From positions 3,906,001-3,970,000 of the forward strand of contig NZ_CP114288.1 in NCBI RefSeq assembly GCF_027111335.1: a DNA stretch of 64,000 bases. Reading direction: 5' to 3'. A program made the position numbers and the translations under genes. Shown one piece after another: positions 47,034 to 55,623 of this stretch; positions within the stretch are counted from its first letter, which is position 1; each line of letters opens with the position of its first letter. A model generated the notes under the pieces. That model ran no database searches. It had not been told where the DNA came from and saw nothing but the letters and a program-made list of their open reading frames with translations. Source of the stretch: Flavobacterium aquiphilum (GTDB lineage: Bacteria; Bacteroidota; Bacteroidia; Flavobacteriales; Flavobacteriaceae).

Positions 47034-49454
47034 ATGTCAAGCCTTAAAAACAACATATTTTATATTCCGCTGGAAGATGTCGAGAGTGAGCATTGCGCAC
47101 TTATTGTCGATAACGGTCTGGGCAAAATAAAAGACATCGATTCCCATAAAGTGGAACTTAATAATAATAGAGCTGTTATTACTGCTTCAAAACCCGAAGC
47201 TTTGACGGAAGCTGTCCATGCTATTAGGGATTTGGGTTATGGCGTGACAACGATTAAGAAAACGTTCCCTGTTCTGGATATGAGCTGTGCTTCGTGTGCG
47301 GTTGGCGCGGAAACCGCAATTCAAATCCAACCCGGAATCGTCAACGCATCTGTGAATTTTGGAACGGCAACCGTATCATTGGAATATTTGCCCAACATGA
47401 TTTCGCCTAGCGAAATTAAAAATGCGGTTCAAATGGCGGGTTATGATTTACTAATCGATGAAGAAAGCAAGCAAGCCGAAACATTGGAAGAAATCCATGA
47501 AAAAAAATTCAACCAATTAAAACTAAAAACGATTTGGTCCGGACTGCTTACAATTCCTGTTGTCATTATAGGAATGTTTTTTATGGATATTCCGTATGCC
47601 AACGAAATCATGTGGCTTTTATCGACACCGGTCATTGTTTGGTTTGGAAAAAATTTCTTCATCAATGCATGGAAACAAGCCAAGCATCGTTCGGCCAACA
47701 TGGATACGCTTGTGGCTTTGGGAACGGGAGTTGCCTATATTTTTAGCGTGTTTAATACTTTGTTTCCTCATTTTTGGCACGAAAAAGGATTGCACGCCCA
47801 TGTGTATTTTGAAGCTGCAGCGGTAATTATTACTTTTATTCTATTAGGACGATTATTGGAAGAAAAAGCCAAAGGAAATACCTCATCTGCCATCAAAAAA
47901 CTGATGGGATTACAGCCTAAAACCGTAACTATCATTACTGCCAACGAGCAACAAACCACGATTTCGATTGAAAAAGTTAAATATGACGATATTATTCTTG
48001 TAAAACCGGGAGAACAAATTGCGGTGGACGGAATAGTAACCAAAGGAAATTCCTATGTAGACGAAAGTATGCTGAGCGGAGAACCGGTACCGCTATTGAA
48101 AAAAGAAAACGAAAAGGTTTATGCCGGAACGATTAACCAAAAAGGAAGTTTCCAATTCCGCGCCGAAAAAGTGGGTTCTGAAACGATGTTGGCCAATATA
48201 ATCAAAATGGTTCAGGAAGCGCAAGGAAGCAAAGCGCCTGTTCAAAAACTGGTGGATAAAATAGCGGGGATTTTTGTTCCAATTGTAATCGTGATTGCAA
48301 TTATCGCTTTTGTATCATGGATTATTTTGGGAGGCGAAAATGGTTTTTCTCAAGGACTGATTGCTTTTGCAACGGTTTTGGTCATTGCTTGTCCCTGTGC
48401 TTTGGGCTTGGCCACCCCTACCGCGATTATGGTAGGAATTGGGAAAGGCGCCGAGAAAGGAATCTTGATTAAAGATGCCATAAGCCTGGAATTGTCTAAA
48501 AAAGTAAATGCCATAGTCCTTGACAAAACAGGAACTATCACAGAAGGCAAACCCGTTGTTACTAATTCGTATTGGACGGAAGAAACTGCTGTTTTAAAAC
48601 AAATTTTGGTTAGCATCGAAAAACAATCTGAACATCCTTTGGCGGAAGCCGTGACCAAACATTACAATGACAATGGTAATGGCAATATAGAGCTAGAATA
48701 TTTTGAAAGCATTACCGGGAAAGGAATTTTGGCTACTGTAGAAGGCAAAAATTATTATGTTGGAAACAAAAAACTGCTGATTGAAAAGAATGTAGCGCTT
48801 TCGGAAATATTTATTGAAAAAGCGGTTCAGTGGAGTGCCGAATCGAAAACGGTTATTTGGTTTTCGGACGAGAAACAAGCTTTGGCAGTTATTGCCATTG
48901 CTGATAAAATCAAAGAAACTTCAATCGAAGCCATACAACAATTGCAGGAATCCGGAATTGCAATTTATATGTTGACCGGTGACAATGAAGCTACCGCAAA
49001 AAGTATTTCCCAAAAAACCGGAATTACCAATTATAAAGCTGAAGTTTTACCTGATCAAAAAGCAACTTTTGTAAAACAATTGCAAAGTGAAGGAAAAATT
49101 GTAGCCATGGTTGGTGACGGAATCAACGACAGTACCGCGTTGGCGCAAGCCGATGTGAGCATAGCGATGGGAAAAGGTAGCGACATTGCAATGGACGTTG
49201 CCAAAATGACAATCATTTCGTCTGATCTCAATAAAATCCTGGAAGCCATAAAACTATCCAAACAAACCGTGGCAACCATCAAACAAAATCTGTTTTGGGC
49301 GTTGTTTTACAATGTCATCGGAATTCCTATAGCGGCAGGTATTTTGTATCCCATCAACGGATTTCTTTTGAATCCGATGATCGCGGGAGCAGCCATGGCA
49401 CTGAGTAGCGTAAGCGTGGTGAGCAACAGCCTCCTTTTGAAAGGTAGAAGGTAG
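47034..49454 (+). CDS. copA: Copper-type P1B-ATPase
   Basis: An 806-residue heavy-metal P-type ATPase. Residues about 8-75 look like a degenerate HMA domain with a single cysteine (Cys21). A normal HMA follows with Cys85 and Cys88 in DMSCASC. The core has the actuator SGEP motif (about 348-351), the CPC transmembrane motif at 453-455 (IACPCALGLATP), the phosphorylated Asp497 in DKTGT, EHPL in the nucleotide domain and GDGINDS. CPC with C-terminal NVIGIPIAAG and MALSSVSVVSNSL is typical of Cu(I) export. A small HMA chaperone gene follows. Confidence 0.93.
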   Translation: MSSLKNNIFYIPLEDVESEHCALIVDNGLGKIKDIDSHKVELNNNRAVITASKPEALTEAVHAIRDLGYGVTTIKKTFPVLDMSCASCAVGAETAIQIQPGIVNASVNFGTATVSLEYLPNMISPSEIKNAVQMAGYDLLIDEESKQAETLEEIHEKKFNQLKLKTIWSGLLTIPVVIIGMFFMDIPYANEIMWLLSTPVIVWFGKNFFINAWKQAKHRSANMDTLVALGTGVAYIFSVFNTLFPHFWHEKGLHAHVYFEAAAVIITFILLGRLLEEKAKGNTSSAIKKLMGLQPKTVTIITANEQQTTISIEKVKYDDIILVKPGEQIAVDGIVTKGNSYVDESMLSGEPVPLLKKENEKVYAGTINQKGSFQFRAEKVGSETMLANIIKMVQEAQGSKAPVQKLVDKIAGIFVPIVIVIAIIAFVSWIILGGENGFSQGLIAFATVLVIACPCALGLATPTAIMVGIGKGAEKGILIKDAISLELSKKVNAIVLDKTGTITEGKPVVTNSYWTEETAVLKQILVSIEKQSEHPLAEAVTKHYNDNGNGNIELEYFESITGKGILATVEGKNYYVGNKKLLIEKNVALSEIFIEKAVQWSAESKTVIWFSDEKQALAVIAIADKIKETSIEAIQQLQESGIAIYMLTGDNEATAKSISQKTGITNYKAEVLPDQKATFVKQLQSEGKIVAMVGDGINDSTALAQADVSIAMGKGSDIAMDVAKMTIISSDLNKILEAIKLSKQTVATIKQNLFWALFYNVIGIPIAAGILYPINGFLLNPMIAGAAMALSSVSVVSNSLLLKGRR

Positions 49455-49573
49455 AAATCAGATAACAGAAGTATCAAAAGAAAGTATGCTAATAAAAACT
49501 CAAATTCTAAATTCTAAAACCCCATAAACATTTAAACTCTTAAACATTTAAACCTTTAAACTTTTTAAAAATC

Positions 49574-49804
49574 ATGAATACTAAATCAAACGAAAAAGAA
49601 ACCTTTGTTTTCAAAACAAACATCAACTGTGGTGGCTGTATTGCCAAAGTAACTCCATTTTTGGATAATACAAATGGCATTGAAACCTGGACTGTTGATA
49701 CGACGAATAAAGATAAATTGCTGTCCATAACTTCCACCGGAATTTCCGAAAATGAAATTATAGATACCGTTCAAAAAGCAGGGTTTAAGATTGAGGCTTT
49801 ATAA
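49574..49804 (+). CDS. Small HMA copper-chaperone-like protein
   Basis: A 76-residue single-domain protein with the metal-binding loop INCGGC (Cys19 and Cys22), about the size of CopZ/Atx1 chaperones. The usual MTCxxC is replaced by NINCGGC. It would carry Cu(I) to the P-ATPase encoded 119 bp upstream on the same strand. The exact metal is inferred from that neighbour. Confidence 0.85.
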   Translation: MNTKSNEKETFVFKTNINCGGCIAKVTPFLDNTNGIETWTVDTTNKDKLLSITSTGISENEIIDTVQKAGFKIEAL

Positions 49805-49870
49805 TACCATTTGTACGTATAAAAAACAATTAATTTATGAGACAGAGATAGGATTTCAAGCTTCTACACT

Positions 49871-50218
49871 TTATTCAAAATGGTTTAAAATCCTATCCCT
49901 GTCTTCATTCTCTTTCTCGCTTTTGTGATATATTTCAATAAAAACGATCCGATTTTCTTCTTTAAAATAAGCATATACCAAGCGTAGTCCCGAATTTACA
50001 CCTTTTCCTTTAAGGGATTTACAGGCTATTTTTTTTACCTTAATGACACAGCTTTTTATTCCAAGATTATCAATTCTAAAACTGAAAGGTGGTCTTGCAT
50101 CTGGCAAAACTTGGATTACTTTTTTTACCACTTCCAAATCATCGTCCAAGCTTCGGTATTTCTTCAAAAGATTTTTACAATCTTTCCTAAAAAGATCAAT
50201 TTCTTCAAAAACAATCAT
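49871..50218 (-). CDS. RelE/ParE-like toxin of a Panacea-type toxin-antitoxin pair
   Basis: A 115-residue protein with a RelE-like fold pattern: an N-terminal helical pair (FRKDCKNLLKKYRSLDDDLEVVKKVI), a strand with positively charged ends (VKKIACKSLKGKGVNSGLRLVYAYF) and a C-terminal IYHKSEKENEDRDRI. RelE-type toxins cut mRNA on the ribosome; related ParE toxins act on gyrase. Its start overlaps the end of the antitoxin gene by four bases, which means translational coupling. Antitoxin first, toxin second is the usual order. Confidence 0.82.
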   Translation of the reverse strand: MIVFEEIDLFRKDCKNLLKKYRSLDDDLEVVKKVIQVLPDARPPFSFRIDNLGIKSCVIKVKKIACKSLKGKGVNSGLRLVYAYFKEENRIVFIEIYHKSEKENEDRDRILNHFE

Positions 50219-51012
50219 AGCTCCACATTTTCATCATAATTTCTTACTGAAAATGGGGCTTCTCGGTAAAATGCAAGTTCATAATTAATATCTTCTCCTT
50301 CTTTTGAAGCCAACCAAGGAATATCTTTGTGGGAATAATTACTTACGGCCGAAGCAGACCAATCACTCATTTGTTCAATCACCCGGTCAATCACTTCTTT
50401 TTCACTCGCTTTTAATTGAGTTAAATTAGATTTTTCCAATGGTAAATAACGTGTTTGGGGATAACCGTGATAAGTTGTTTTGAAGCGTTGCACCTGATTG
50501 TTCACAATCATATTTTCGATTATGACATCAAGGTTTTGGGGAACGGGGCCATAAGGCAATTTTCTGTAAGTGGCTCCCGTGAGATGCTCCTCATAGAGTT
50601 CATAATAATTAAAATCAGAAAAATACAACAGTTTATACAATACCGTTTCCCCTACGTTGGGTTTTCCGGCACATCGCTCCAAAATATAAAGAAGAATATT
50701 TTTAAATTTTCCGATTTCCAAAAAAGGAACCGATATCCTCTCAACAGTAGAGTCCTTTTTTTCTATTTCCGAAAATTGAATGTCTTCAAGAGAAAAATCT
50801 TCAGACATAAAATTATCCAATGAAAAACCAAGTACTTGGGAAAACTTCTGTAATTCGATAATATTCAAACTTCTTTTTCCTAACTCAACCTGAGTCAATG
50901 AAGACCGCGAAATTCCAACCAATTTACTCAAATCTTCCTGAGAAAACTGTTTTCTTTTTCTCAGCTCCATAATGCGTTGCCCTATCTGAACCTGTGAAAT
51001 TTTGAAAACCAT
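50215..51012 (-). CDS. Antitoxin with Xre-type HTH and Panacea (DUF4065) domain
   Basis: A 265-residue protein if it starts at the ATG at 51012. Residues about 10-65 are an Xre-type helix-turn-helix (GISRSSLTQVELGKRSLN). Residues about 100-230 are a Panacea/DUF4065 domain (LYKLLYFSDFNYYELYEEHLTGATYRKLPYGPVP, shown in part). Panacea domains are known as neutralising parts of antitoxins paired with diverse toxins. A TTG ten codons upstream (51042) would lie inside the TATATTTG promoter box, so it cannot be the start. The helix-turn-helix should repress the pair through the operator just upstream. Confidence 0.87.
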   Translation of the reverse strand: MVFKISQVQIGQRIMELRKRKQFSQEDLSKLVGISRSSLTQVELGKRSLNIIELQKFSQVLGFSLDNFMSEDFSLEDIQFSEIEKKDSTVERISVPFLEIGKFKNILLYILERCAGKPNVGETVLYKLLYFSDFNYYELYEEHLTGATYRKLPYGPVPQNLDVIIENMIVNNQVQRFKTTYHGYPQTRYLPLEKSNLTQLKASEKEVIDRVIEQMSDWSASAVSNYSHKDIPWLASKEGEDINYELAFYREAPFSVRNYDENVEL

Positions 51013-51039
51013 ATTATATTGATAATGATTAATATATGG

Positions 51040-51095
51040 CAAATATACAAAATGTTTTAAATCAAAACATTTAGAAGTTTCAATTTAAAACATTT
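51040..51095 (-). promoter_or_regulatory. Promoter and operator of the Panacea toxin-antitoxin pair
   Basis: On the minus strand TATATTTG (51047-51040) is a perfect -7 box. Upstream of it is a palindrome of AAATGTTTT (51050-51058) and AAAACATTT (51064-51072) with a five-base centre. A third half-site AAAACATTT is at 51087-51095. The palindrome fills the spacer between -7 and -33, so a bound repressor would block polymerase. Transcription would start about 20 bases before the ATG at 51012. Confidence 0.7.
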
Positions 51096-51117
51096 GATTA
51101 CAAATCACGATCAATAT

Positions 51118-52416
51118 TTAAATGGCGCTCTTCCTGTTATCAAAAAAATGAATTGGTTTTCTGCTCATTGGATTAAAAATCAAAGGTTTTAGAGCTTCAT
51201 TTGTAGTGAATTCAATTTTTGGAGTTACACGCAGTTTGGCTCTGAAATGATCTTTTAATTCCTGTAAAAAAGTTGGTGAGGGATCTTTGACCGCGATTTT
51301 TATCAGAATCTCATCGGTTCCCAAATCATTGGTATGAATTTCAATAATGTAACTTTCTATAGCATCAAAATCATTCAAAACATCATGCATTGCGGGTGGA
51401 TACAAAGTAGTTCCTTTGTATTTTATCATCTGTTGTTTTCTTCCAATAACAGGGCCTACCCGCAATGTATTTCTTCCACACGAGCAAGGATCGGTATGCA
51501 ACTGAACAATATCACCGGTTTTGAAACGAACCAAAGGCATCGCCTCAATCCCCAAAGTGGTAAAGGTTAACTCCCCTGATTTGCCATTTTTTACGGGCTT
51601 ATTATTTTCATCCAATACTTCAACAATAATCAATTCCGGATGGTGATGCCCTCCTACTCCATGCTCGCATTCGGTAAAAGCGGTGCTCATTTCGGTCGAA
51701 GCATAAGTCGAAAACAACTTAATTTTCCATTTATCGGTTATTTTCTTGGACAGTGCATTCATTGTGAAATCTTGATTTCTCAACGATTCACCTATACAAA
51801 TAGCACCTTTCACACTGGAATTATTGAAATCGATGTTATGATTTTCGGCGTATTCAATCATTTTCAATAAAAAAGAAGGAACCGTAATCAAATAGGTTGG
51901 CTTGTATTTTAAAATCGAATCCCACTGCAATTCCGGTATTCCTGCACCCACACGAATAACACCAACTTTCATTTTTCGAAGACCTAAAAAATAGGCCAAT
52001 CCCGCCATAAAACGACGGTCAATCGTAGTCATCAACTGTACAACGTCGCCTTGTTTTATTCCGGCACAATCAAACGAAATAGCTTCATTATAAGCCAATC
52101 TGTCCAAATCTTTATCGGTTAAACCAAAAGTAACCGGATCTCCCAAAGTCCCGGAAGTAGTTGCATAATCAATGATTTCATGCATTGGAACACATAAAAA
52201 ATCATCGTTGTATTTTTGGAGGTCTTCTTTCGAGGTAACAGGCAACAAAGCCAAATCCTCAAGAGTTTTTATAGTGGTAATATCAATATTATTTTTAGAA
52301 AAAAGCGAACTGTAAAAAGGAGAATTGACATTTACATAGCTTAAAAGTTCCGCCAATTTTTGTTCCTGAAACGATTTTATTTCGGCTGTAGTTGCTGTTT
52401 CTATCTTTGGAATCAT
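51118..52416 (-). CDS. Adenylate-forming ligase (phenylacetate-CoA ligase-like)
   Basis: A 432-residue protein of the PaaK-like group of adenylate-forming enzymes. The phosphate-binding TSGTLGDPVTF motif, STYASTEMSTAFTECEH, the KTGDIVQL segment and the C-terminal lobe (RAKLRVTPKIEF) are present. The family activates an aryl or fatty acid with ATP. In the operon encoded from the window end down to here it would activate an aromatic or polyene acid of a flexirubin-like pigment. It overlaps the previous gene by four bases and is the last gene of the run. Confidence 0.85.
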   Translation of the reverse strand: MIPKIETATTAEIKSFQEQKLAELLSYVNVNSPFYSSLFSKNNIDITTIKTLEDLALLPVTSKEDLQKYNDDFLCVPMHEIIDYATTSGTLGDPVTFGLTDKDLDRLAYNEAISFDCAGIKQGDVVQLMTTIDRRFMAGLAYFLGLRKMKVGVIRVGAGIPELQWDSILKYKPTYLITVPSFLLKMIEYAENHNIDFNNSSVKGAICIGESLRNQDFTMNALSKKITDKWKIKLFSTYASTEMSTAFTECEHGVGGHHHPELIIVEVLDENNKPVKNGKSGELTFTTLGIEAMPLVRFKTGDIVQLHTDPCSCGRNTLRVGPVIGRKQQMIKYKGTTLYPPAMHDVLNDFDAIESYIIEIHTNDLGTDEILIKIAVKDPSPTFLQELKDHFRAKLRVTPKIEFTTNEALKPLIFNPMSRKPIHFFDNRKSAI

Positions 52417-54092
52417 AATCGTTTTCTATTTATTTTCTTTAAATAATTGATAATTTCCTCTTTTTCAGGAAGTGTGCTAATTTCTTTGGCCAATGCTTTT
52501 TCAAATTGTTCCTTAGCCAAAGTATATTTTTTATTTTGATAAAAGTACAATCCTGCTTTATAATAAACAACCCAATAATCAGGATTTAAAGATTGATAAT
52601 TCTCAATAAAACTAGAATGCAAATTCGATTTATTTTTTAAAACAAGGTCCATTTTTTTATCCTCTATCCGAAACTGCTCATAGTTTTGATAAGCAACAGT
52701 TTTCAAAAATGGATCGGCAGGAATATTTCTTTTTTCGTCTTCCAAAGAAACTATACAGTTCTTCACTTTTTGATTTCCAAAAATCGTATTCAAATCATAA
52801 CAGACAAATTCTCCCAGCTGATAAGGGCTCGCCGATACCCAAACCAATCGTTTCGAGGGTTGGAAAACAACCCCATGATGTGCCAGTAAATGGTTTAAGG
52901 CTTTATCGTTGCCATATCCCAAAGGCTGATTATTTATCCCTTCTTTGTTTCGGAGTATATCGACAGCAATTTGAGTCGTTATTTTTGGATTCTCATCCAA
53001 TAATTGTGTCATTCGGTCAAAACGATATTGGGAATGGCTGTTTTTAATTTGATCTTTATTTCGCTCGTTATCTTTCAAAGCATCACTTTGAAAATGATTG
53101 GAACAAACCAATTGATTTCCATTTGAAACCTCATAAACGCCCAAATTATCAGGAGCAATTTCTATCAAAACGGCTTTATTTTCATTGGCACTTCCCACCA
53201 TAATAGATTCGGATACAAATACTTTTTTCTTTTTGGCTATTGCAATTGCCTCGTCAATGGTTTTGGCATACTGCAATATTTCACGTGTCAAAATTGATAT
53301 AGGCGTTTTGGCAATCAACGGAATTTTTGACTTACCGGCGTTGATAGTCAGTGTCAGCCCTTCGGCATTCATTCCTGAACAAACGCCAATCATTCCCGGC
53401 CAGGTTACCATCATAAATGGATAGCCTTCTTTTGGTTTTATAAAAGCTATTATTTTATCTTTTGCGAAAGCATCACCTGCATAGAAATCAAAATTTCGCC
53501 CGAGGATTAAATCCCCATCTTCTGTTTTGTTTCCCCAAACAGCAAAAGAAGTACAACCTACCAAAGCCAGATCCTGTACCGCATGACCAATATCATGAGC
53601 GCCATGCAAATACATATCTCTCAAAAAATTAGGCGCTATATAGCTTAAATTCTTCGGTGAATATTGAGAAAGCCCATAAATTTCGGCTTGATATTCATTA
53701 TCAACATTCTGATATAATTTCCTATTATACCATTTCAAAAAATGCACTAATATATTCCTCTTAAAATTGGACGGAATCAAATCATCAACTCTGTCAAAAA
53801 AAACATGTTCCTGCTTTTTTAATAAAGAATCTGTCAAACTTCCTATCGCCAAACCACGTTCCAAAGGATCTCCTTCAACATAGAGTTCCCATAAATTCTG
53901 TTTGTTTTTGAGTAAAAAATTATTTCCTGTACAAAAAGCAGTATCAGATTCTTTTGTAACAACTGGAATAGTGTGATTGAAACTTTGCAATTCCGGCTGA
54001 TGGTGCATTGATTTTGAAGTACCGCAAGAAACGGCCACCAAGGCTAAAACGATGAAAACGATATGACCAATATGTTTCTTCATACGCCTCAA
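52413..54092 (-). CDS. C45-type acyltransferase/hydrolase lipoprotein with C-terminal TPR-like region
   Basis: A 559-residue protein with a lipobox (cysteine 23 in LVAVSC). The central part resembles acyl-CoA:6-aminopenicillanic acid acyltransferase (C45) enzymes; after self-cleavage Cys180 in LVGCTSFAVW would become the N-terminal nucleophile. DGDLILGRNFDFYAGDAF and GYPFMMVTWPGMIGVCSGMN are family-like. The last 90 residues look like tetratricopeptide helices. It may transfer or release an acyl group during pigment assembly or transport, in the periplasm. That role is inferred. Confidence 0.78.
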   Translation of the reverse strand: MRRMKKHIGHIVFIVLALVAVSCGTSKSMHHQPELQSFNHTIPVVTKESDTAFCTGNNFLLKNKQNLWELYVEGDPLERGLAIGSLTDSLLKKQEHVFFDRVDDLIPSNFKRNILVHFLKWYNRKLYQNVDNEYQAEIYGLSQYSPKNLSYIAPNFLRDMYLHGAHDIGHAVQDLALVGCTSFAVWGNKTEDGDLILGRNFDFYAGDAFAKDKIIAFIKPKEGYPFMMVTWPGMIGVCSGMNAEGLTLTINAGKSKIPLIAKTPISILTREILQYAKTIDEAIAIAKKKKVFVSESIMVGSANENKAVLIEIAPDNLGVYEVSNGNQLVCSNHFQSDALKDNERNKDQIKNSHSQYRFDRMTQLLDENPKITTQIAVDILRNKEGINNQPLGYGNDKALNHLLAHHGVVFQPSKRLVWVSASPYQLGEFVCYDLNTIFGNQKVKNCIVSLEDEKRNIPADPFLKTVAYQNYEQFRIEDKKMDLVLKNKSNLHSSFIENYQSLNPDYWVVYYKAGLYFYQNKKYTLAKEQFEKALAKEISTLPEKEEIINYLKKINRKRL

Positions 54093-54099
54093 TTTACCA

Positions 54100-55623
54100 T
54101 CAATCTATGTTTTGATTAATCTTGTTGACCAAATATTCTTTACCTAAAATCTCCGAACAAGTAACAACCGCGCCAATTGTAACTCCTAAAACCCCATGCA
54201 TATTGATACTTTGACCTGTTAAATAAAGATTATCCAACTTTGTTTTGGAAGGAATAAAGGTTTTCATTGGGTTGTTTGAATCTTTCTCGTAACCGTACAT
54301 ATTTCCATTATGTCCGCCAATATAATCTCTGTACGATAAAGGTGTAGAAGTATGCACCGATTTTATGCAGTCTTTGATTCCGGGAAACTTCCGTTCTATT
54401 TCTTCCAGAAAACGATTGGCTTTACGGGTTTTGAAATCTTCATAACTTTCACCTCTTTCATTTTCGTCTGCAATTGTATTAAAAGTATCTTTCCAAATTT
54501 CTACATCCGAAAATTTCATGTAGGTTATAAAGGTCATTCCCTCGGCCCAGCCATCTTCTTTTTTAGTAGCATTCATTGAAGCTAAAAATGATTTTGGCCA
54601 GTTCTCTTCAGTATAATCCTGAGATGTCCAAACTTCGTCGTAATGCTTGAAATGATAATAATTATGATTCAAATATTTAAAAGTCTTTGGTTTAAAGACA
54701 ACATAAAGACTGAAGGCCGAAACGCCTCCCTCCAAACTCGAAATCCTATTGACAAAAGCTTTCCTAAAATGGTCTTCACCGGCCATTTTCAAAGTGGTTT
54801 TAGGCTCGATATTGGAGATAAAATATCGTGCAGAAACGCTTAATCCGTCTTTCATTCTCGCTGTCGTCACCCTATTATCCACAACATCTAATTGAAGTAC
54901 CTCTTTGTATTTAAAAGCGACGCCATTGTATTTTTTTAGCTGTTTTATTAGCTGTTTGGTTATTTGACTTCCCCCATTAATGCATCGCCAGGCACTTTGC
55001 ATAAACGTATTCACCGTCAATGCGTGCACATAAAAAGGTGATTTGTCGCCCAATCCCGCGTATAAAAAATTACTACCTGCCAAAACCGATCGCAATACCT
55101 TATTTTCGGTCAAACTATCGATAAATTCTTTTGCATTAATCGTTAAAACATCGTTATCATATTTCCCCTCTGATTTTAAATTATAAAGCGGAAACTTATC
55201 ACAAGTTTCTACTATCGCTTTGCAATATTTTTCAATAGCTTCTTTTTCATCTGGAAAAGACTGAATCAGCTGTTTTTTAAAATTATCATAACCCTGAGCA
55301 TGTGGAAATTCTTGTTCATTATCTTCGAACGAAATCAGGTCGTATCCATCCTCATCCATTTTTTTCAGATTCAAGCCATCCATAATTCCGATGTACTTGA
55401 AATACTGATTCAGATTCTGACCTTCGCCCAATCCCCCAATGTAATGGATTCCGGTATCAAAAACGGTTTTGTCTCTAACAAAAGTCTGCAGATTTCCTCC
55501 ATACTGATTGTTTTTTTCCAACACACAAACACTATAGCCTTCTTTGGCCAAAATGACGGCTGAAACGAGTCCGCCTAACCCGCTTCCTATTACAACTACG
55601 TCATAGTGTTTTTTCATTTTCAT
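54100..55623 (-). CDS. FAD-dependent oxidoreductase (phytoene desaturase-like)
   Basis: A 507-residue protein. The N-terminal dinucleotide-binding motif is VVIGSGLGGLVSAVILAKEG, followed by VLEKNNQYGGNLQTF; the C-terminal motif is LYLTGQSINMHGVLGVTIGAV. This is the pattern of carotenoid desaturase and isomerase-like flavoproteins. In polyene pigment clusters such enzymes are thought to act on the conjugated chain, but the reaction here is unknown. Start overlaps the stop of the gene upstream by four bases. Confidence 0.9.
   Translation of the reverse strand: MKMKKHYDVVVIGSGLGGLVSAVILAKEGYSVCVLEKNNQYGGNLQTFVRDKTVFDTGIHYIGGLGEGQNLNQYFKYIGIMDGLNLKKMDEDGYDLISFEDNEQEFPHAQGYDNFKKQLIQSFPDEKEAIEKYCKAIVETCDKFPLYNLKSEGKYDNDVLTINAKEFIDSLTENKVLRSVLAGSNFLYAGLGDKSPFYVHALTVNTFMQSAWRCINGGSQITKQLIKQLKKYNGVAFKYKEVLQLDVVDNRVTTARMKDGLSVSARYFISNIEPKTTLKMAGEDHFRKAFVNRISSLEGGVSAFSLYVVFKPKTFKYLNHNYYHFKHYDEVWTSQDYTEENWPKSFLASMNATKKEDGWAEGMTFITYMKFSDVEIWKDTFNTIADENERGESYEDFKTRKANRFLEEIERKFPGIKDCIKSVHTSTPLSYRDYIGGHNGNMYGYEKDSNNPMKTFIPSKTKLDNLYLTGQSINMHGVLGVTIGAVVTCSEILGKEYLVNKINQNID

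Noticed and set aside
51013..51042. TTG codon at 51042 as start of the Panacea antitoxin
   Set aside because: It lies inside the TATATTTG promoter box, so it would be upstream of the transcript start. The ATG at 51012 also begins right before the conserved helix-turn-helix.
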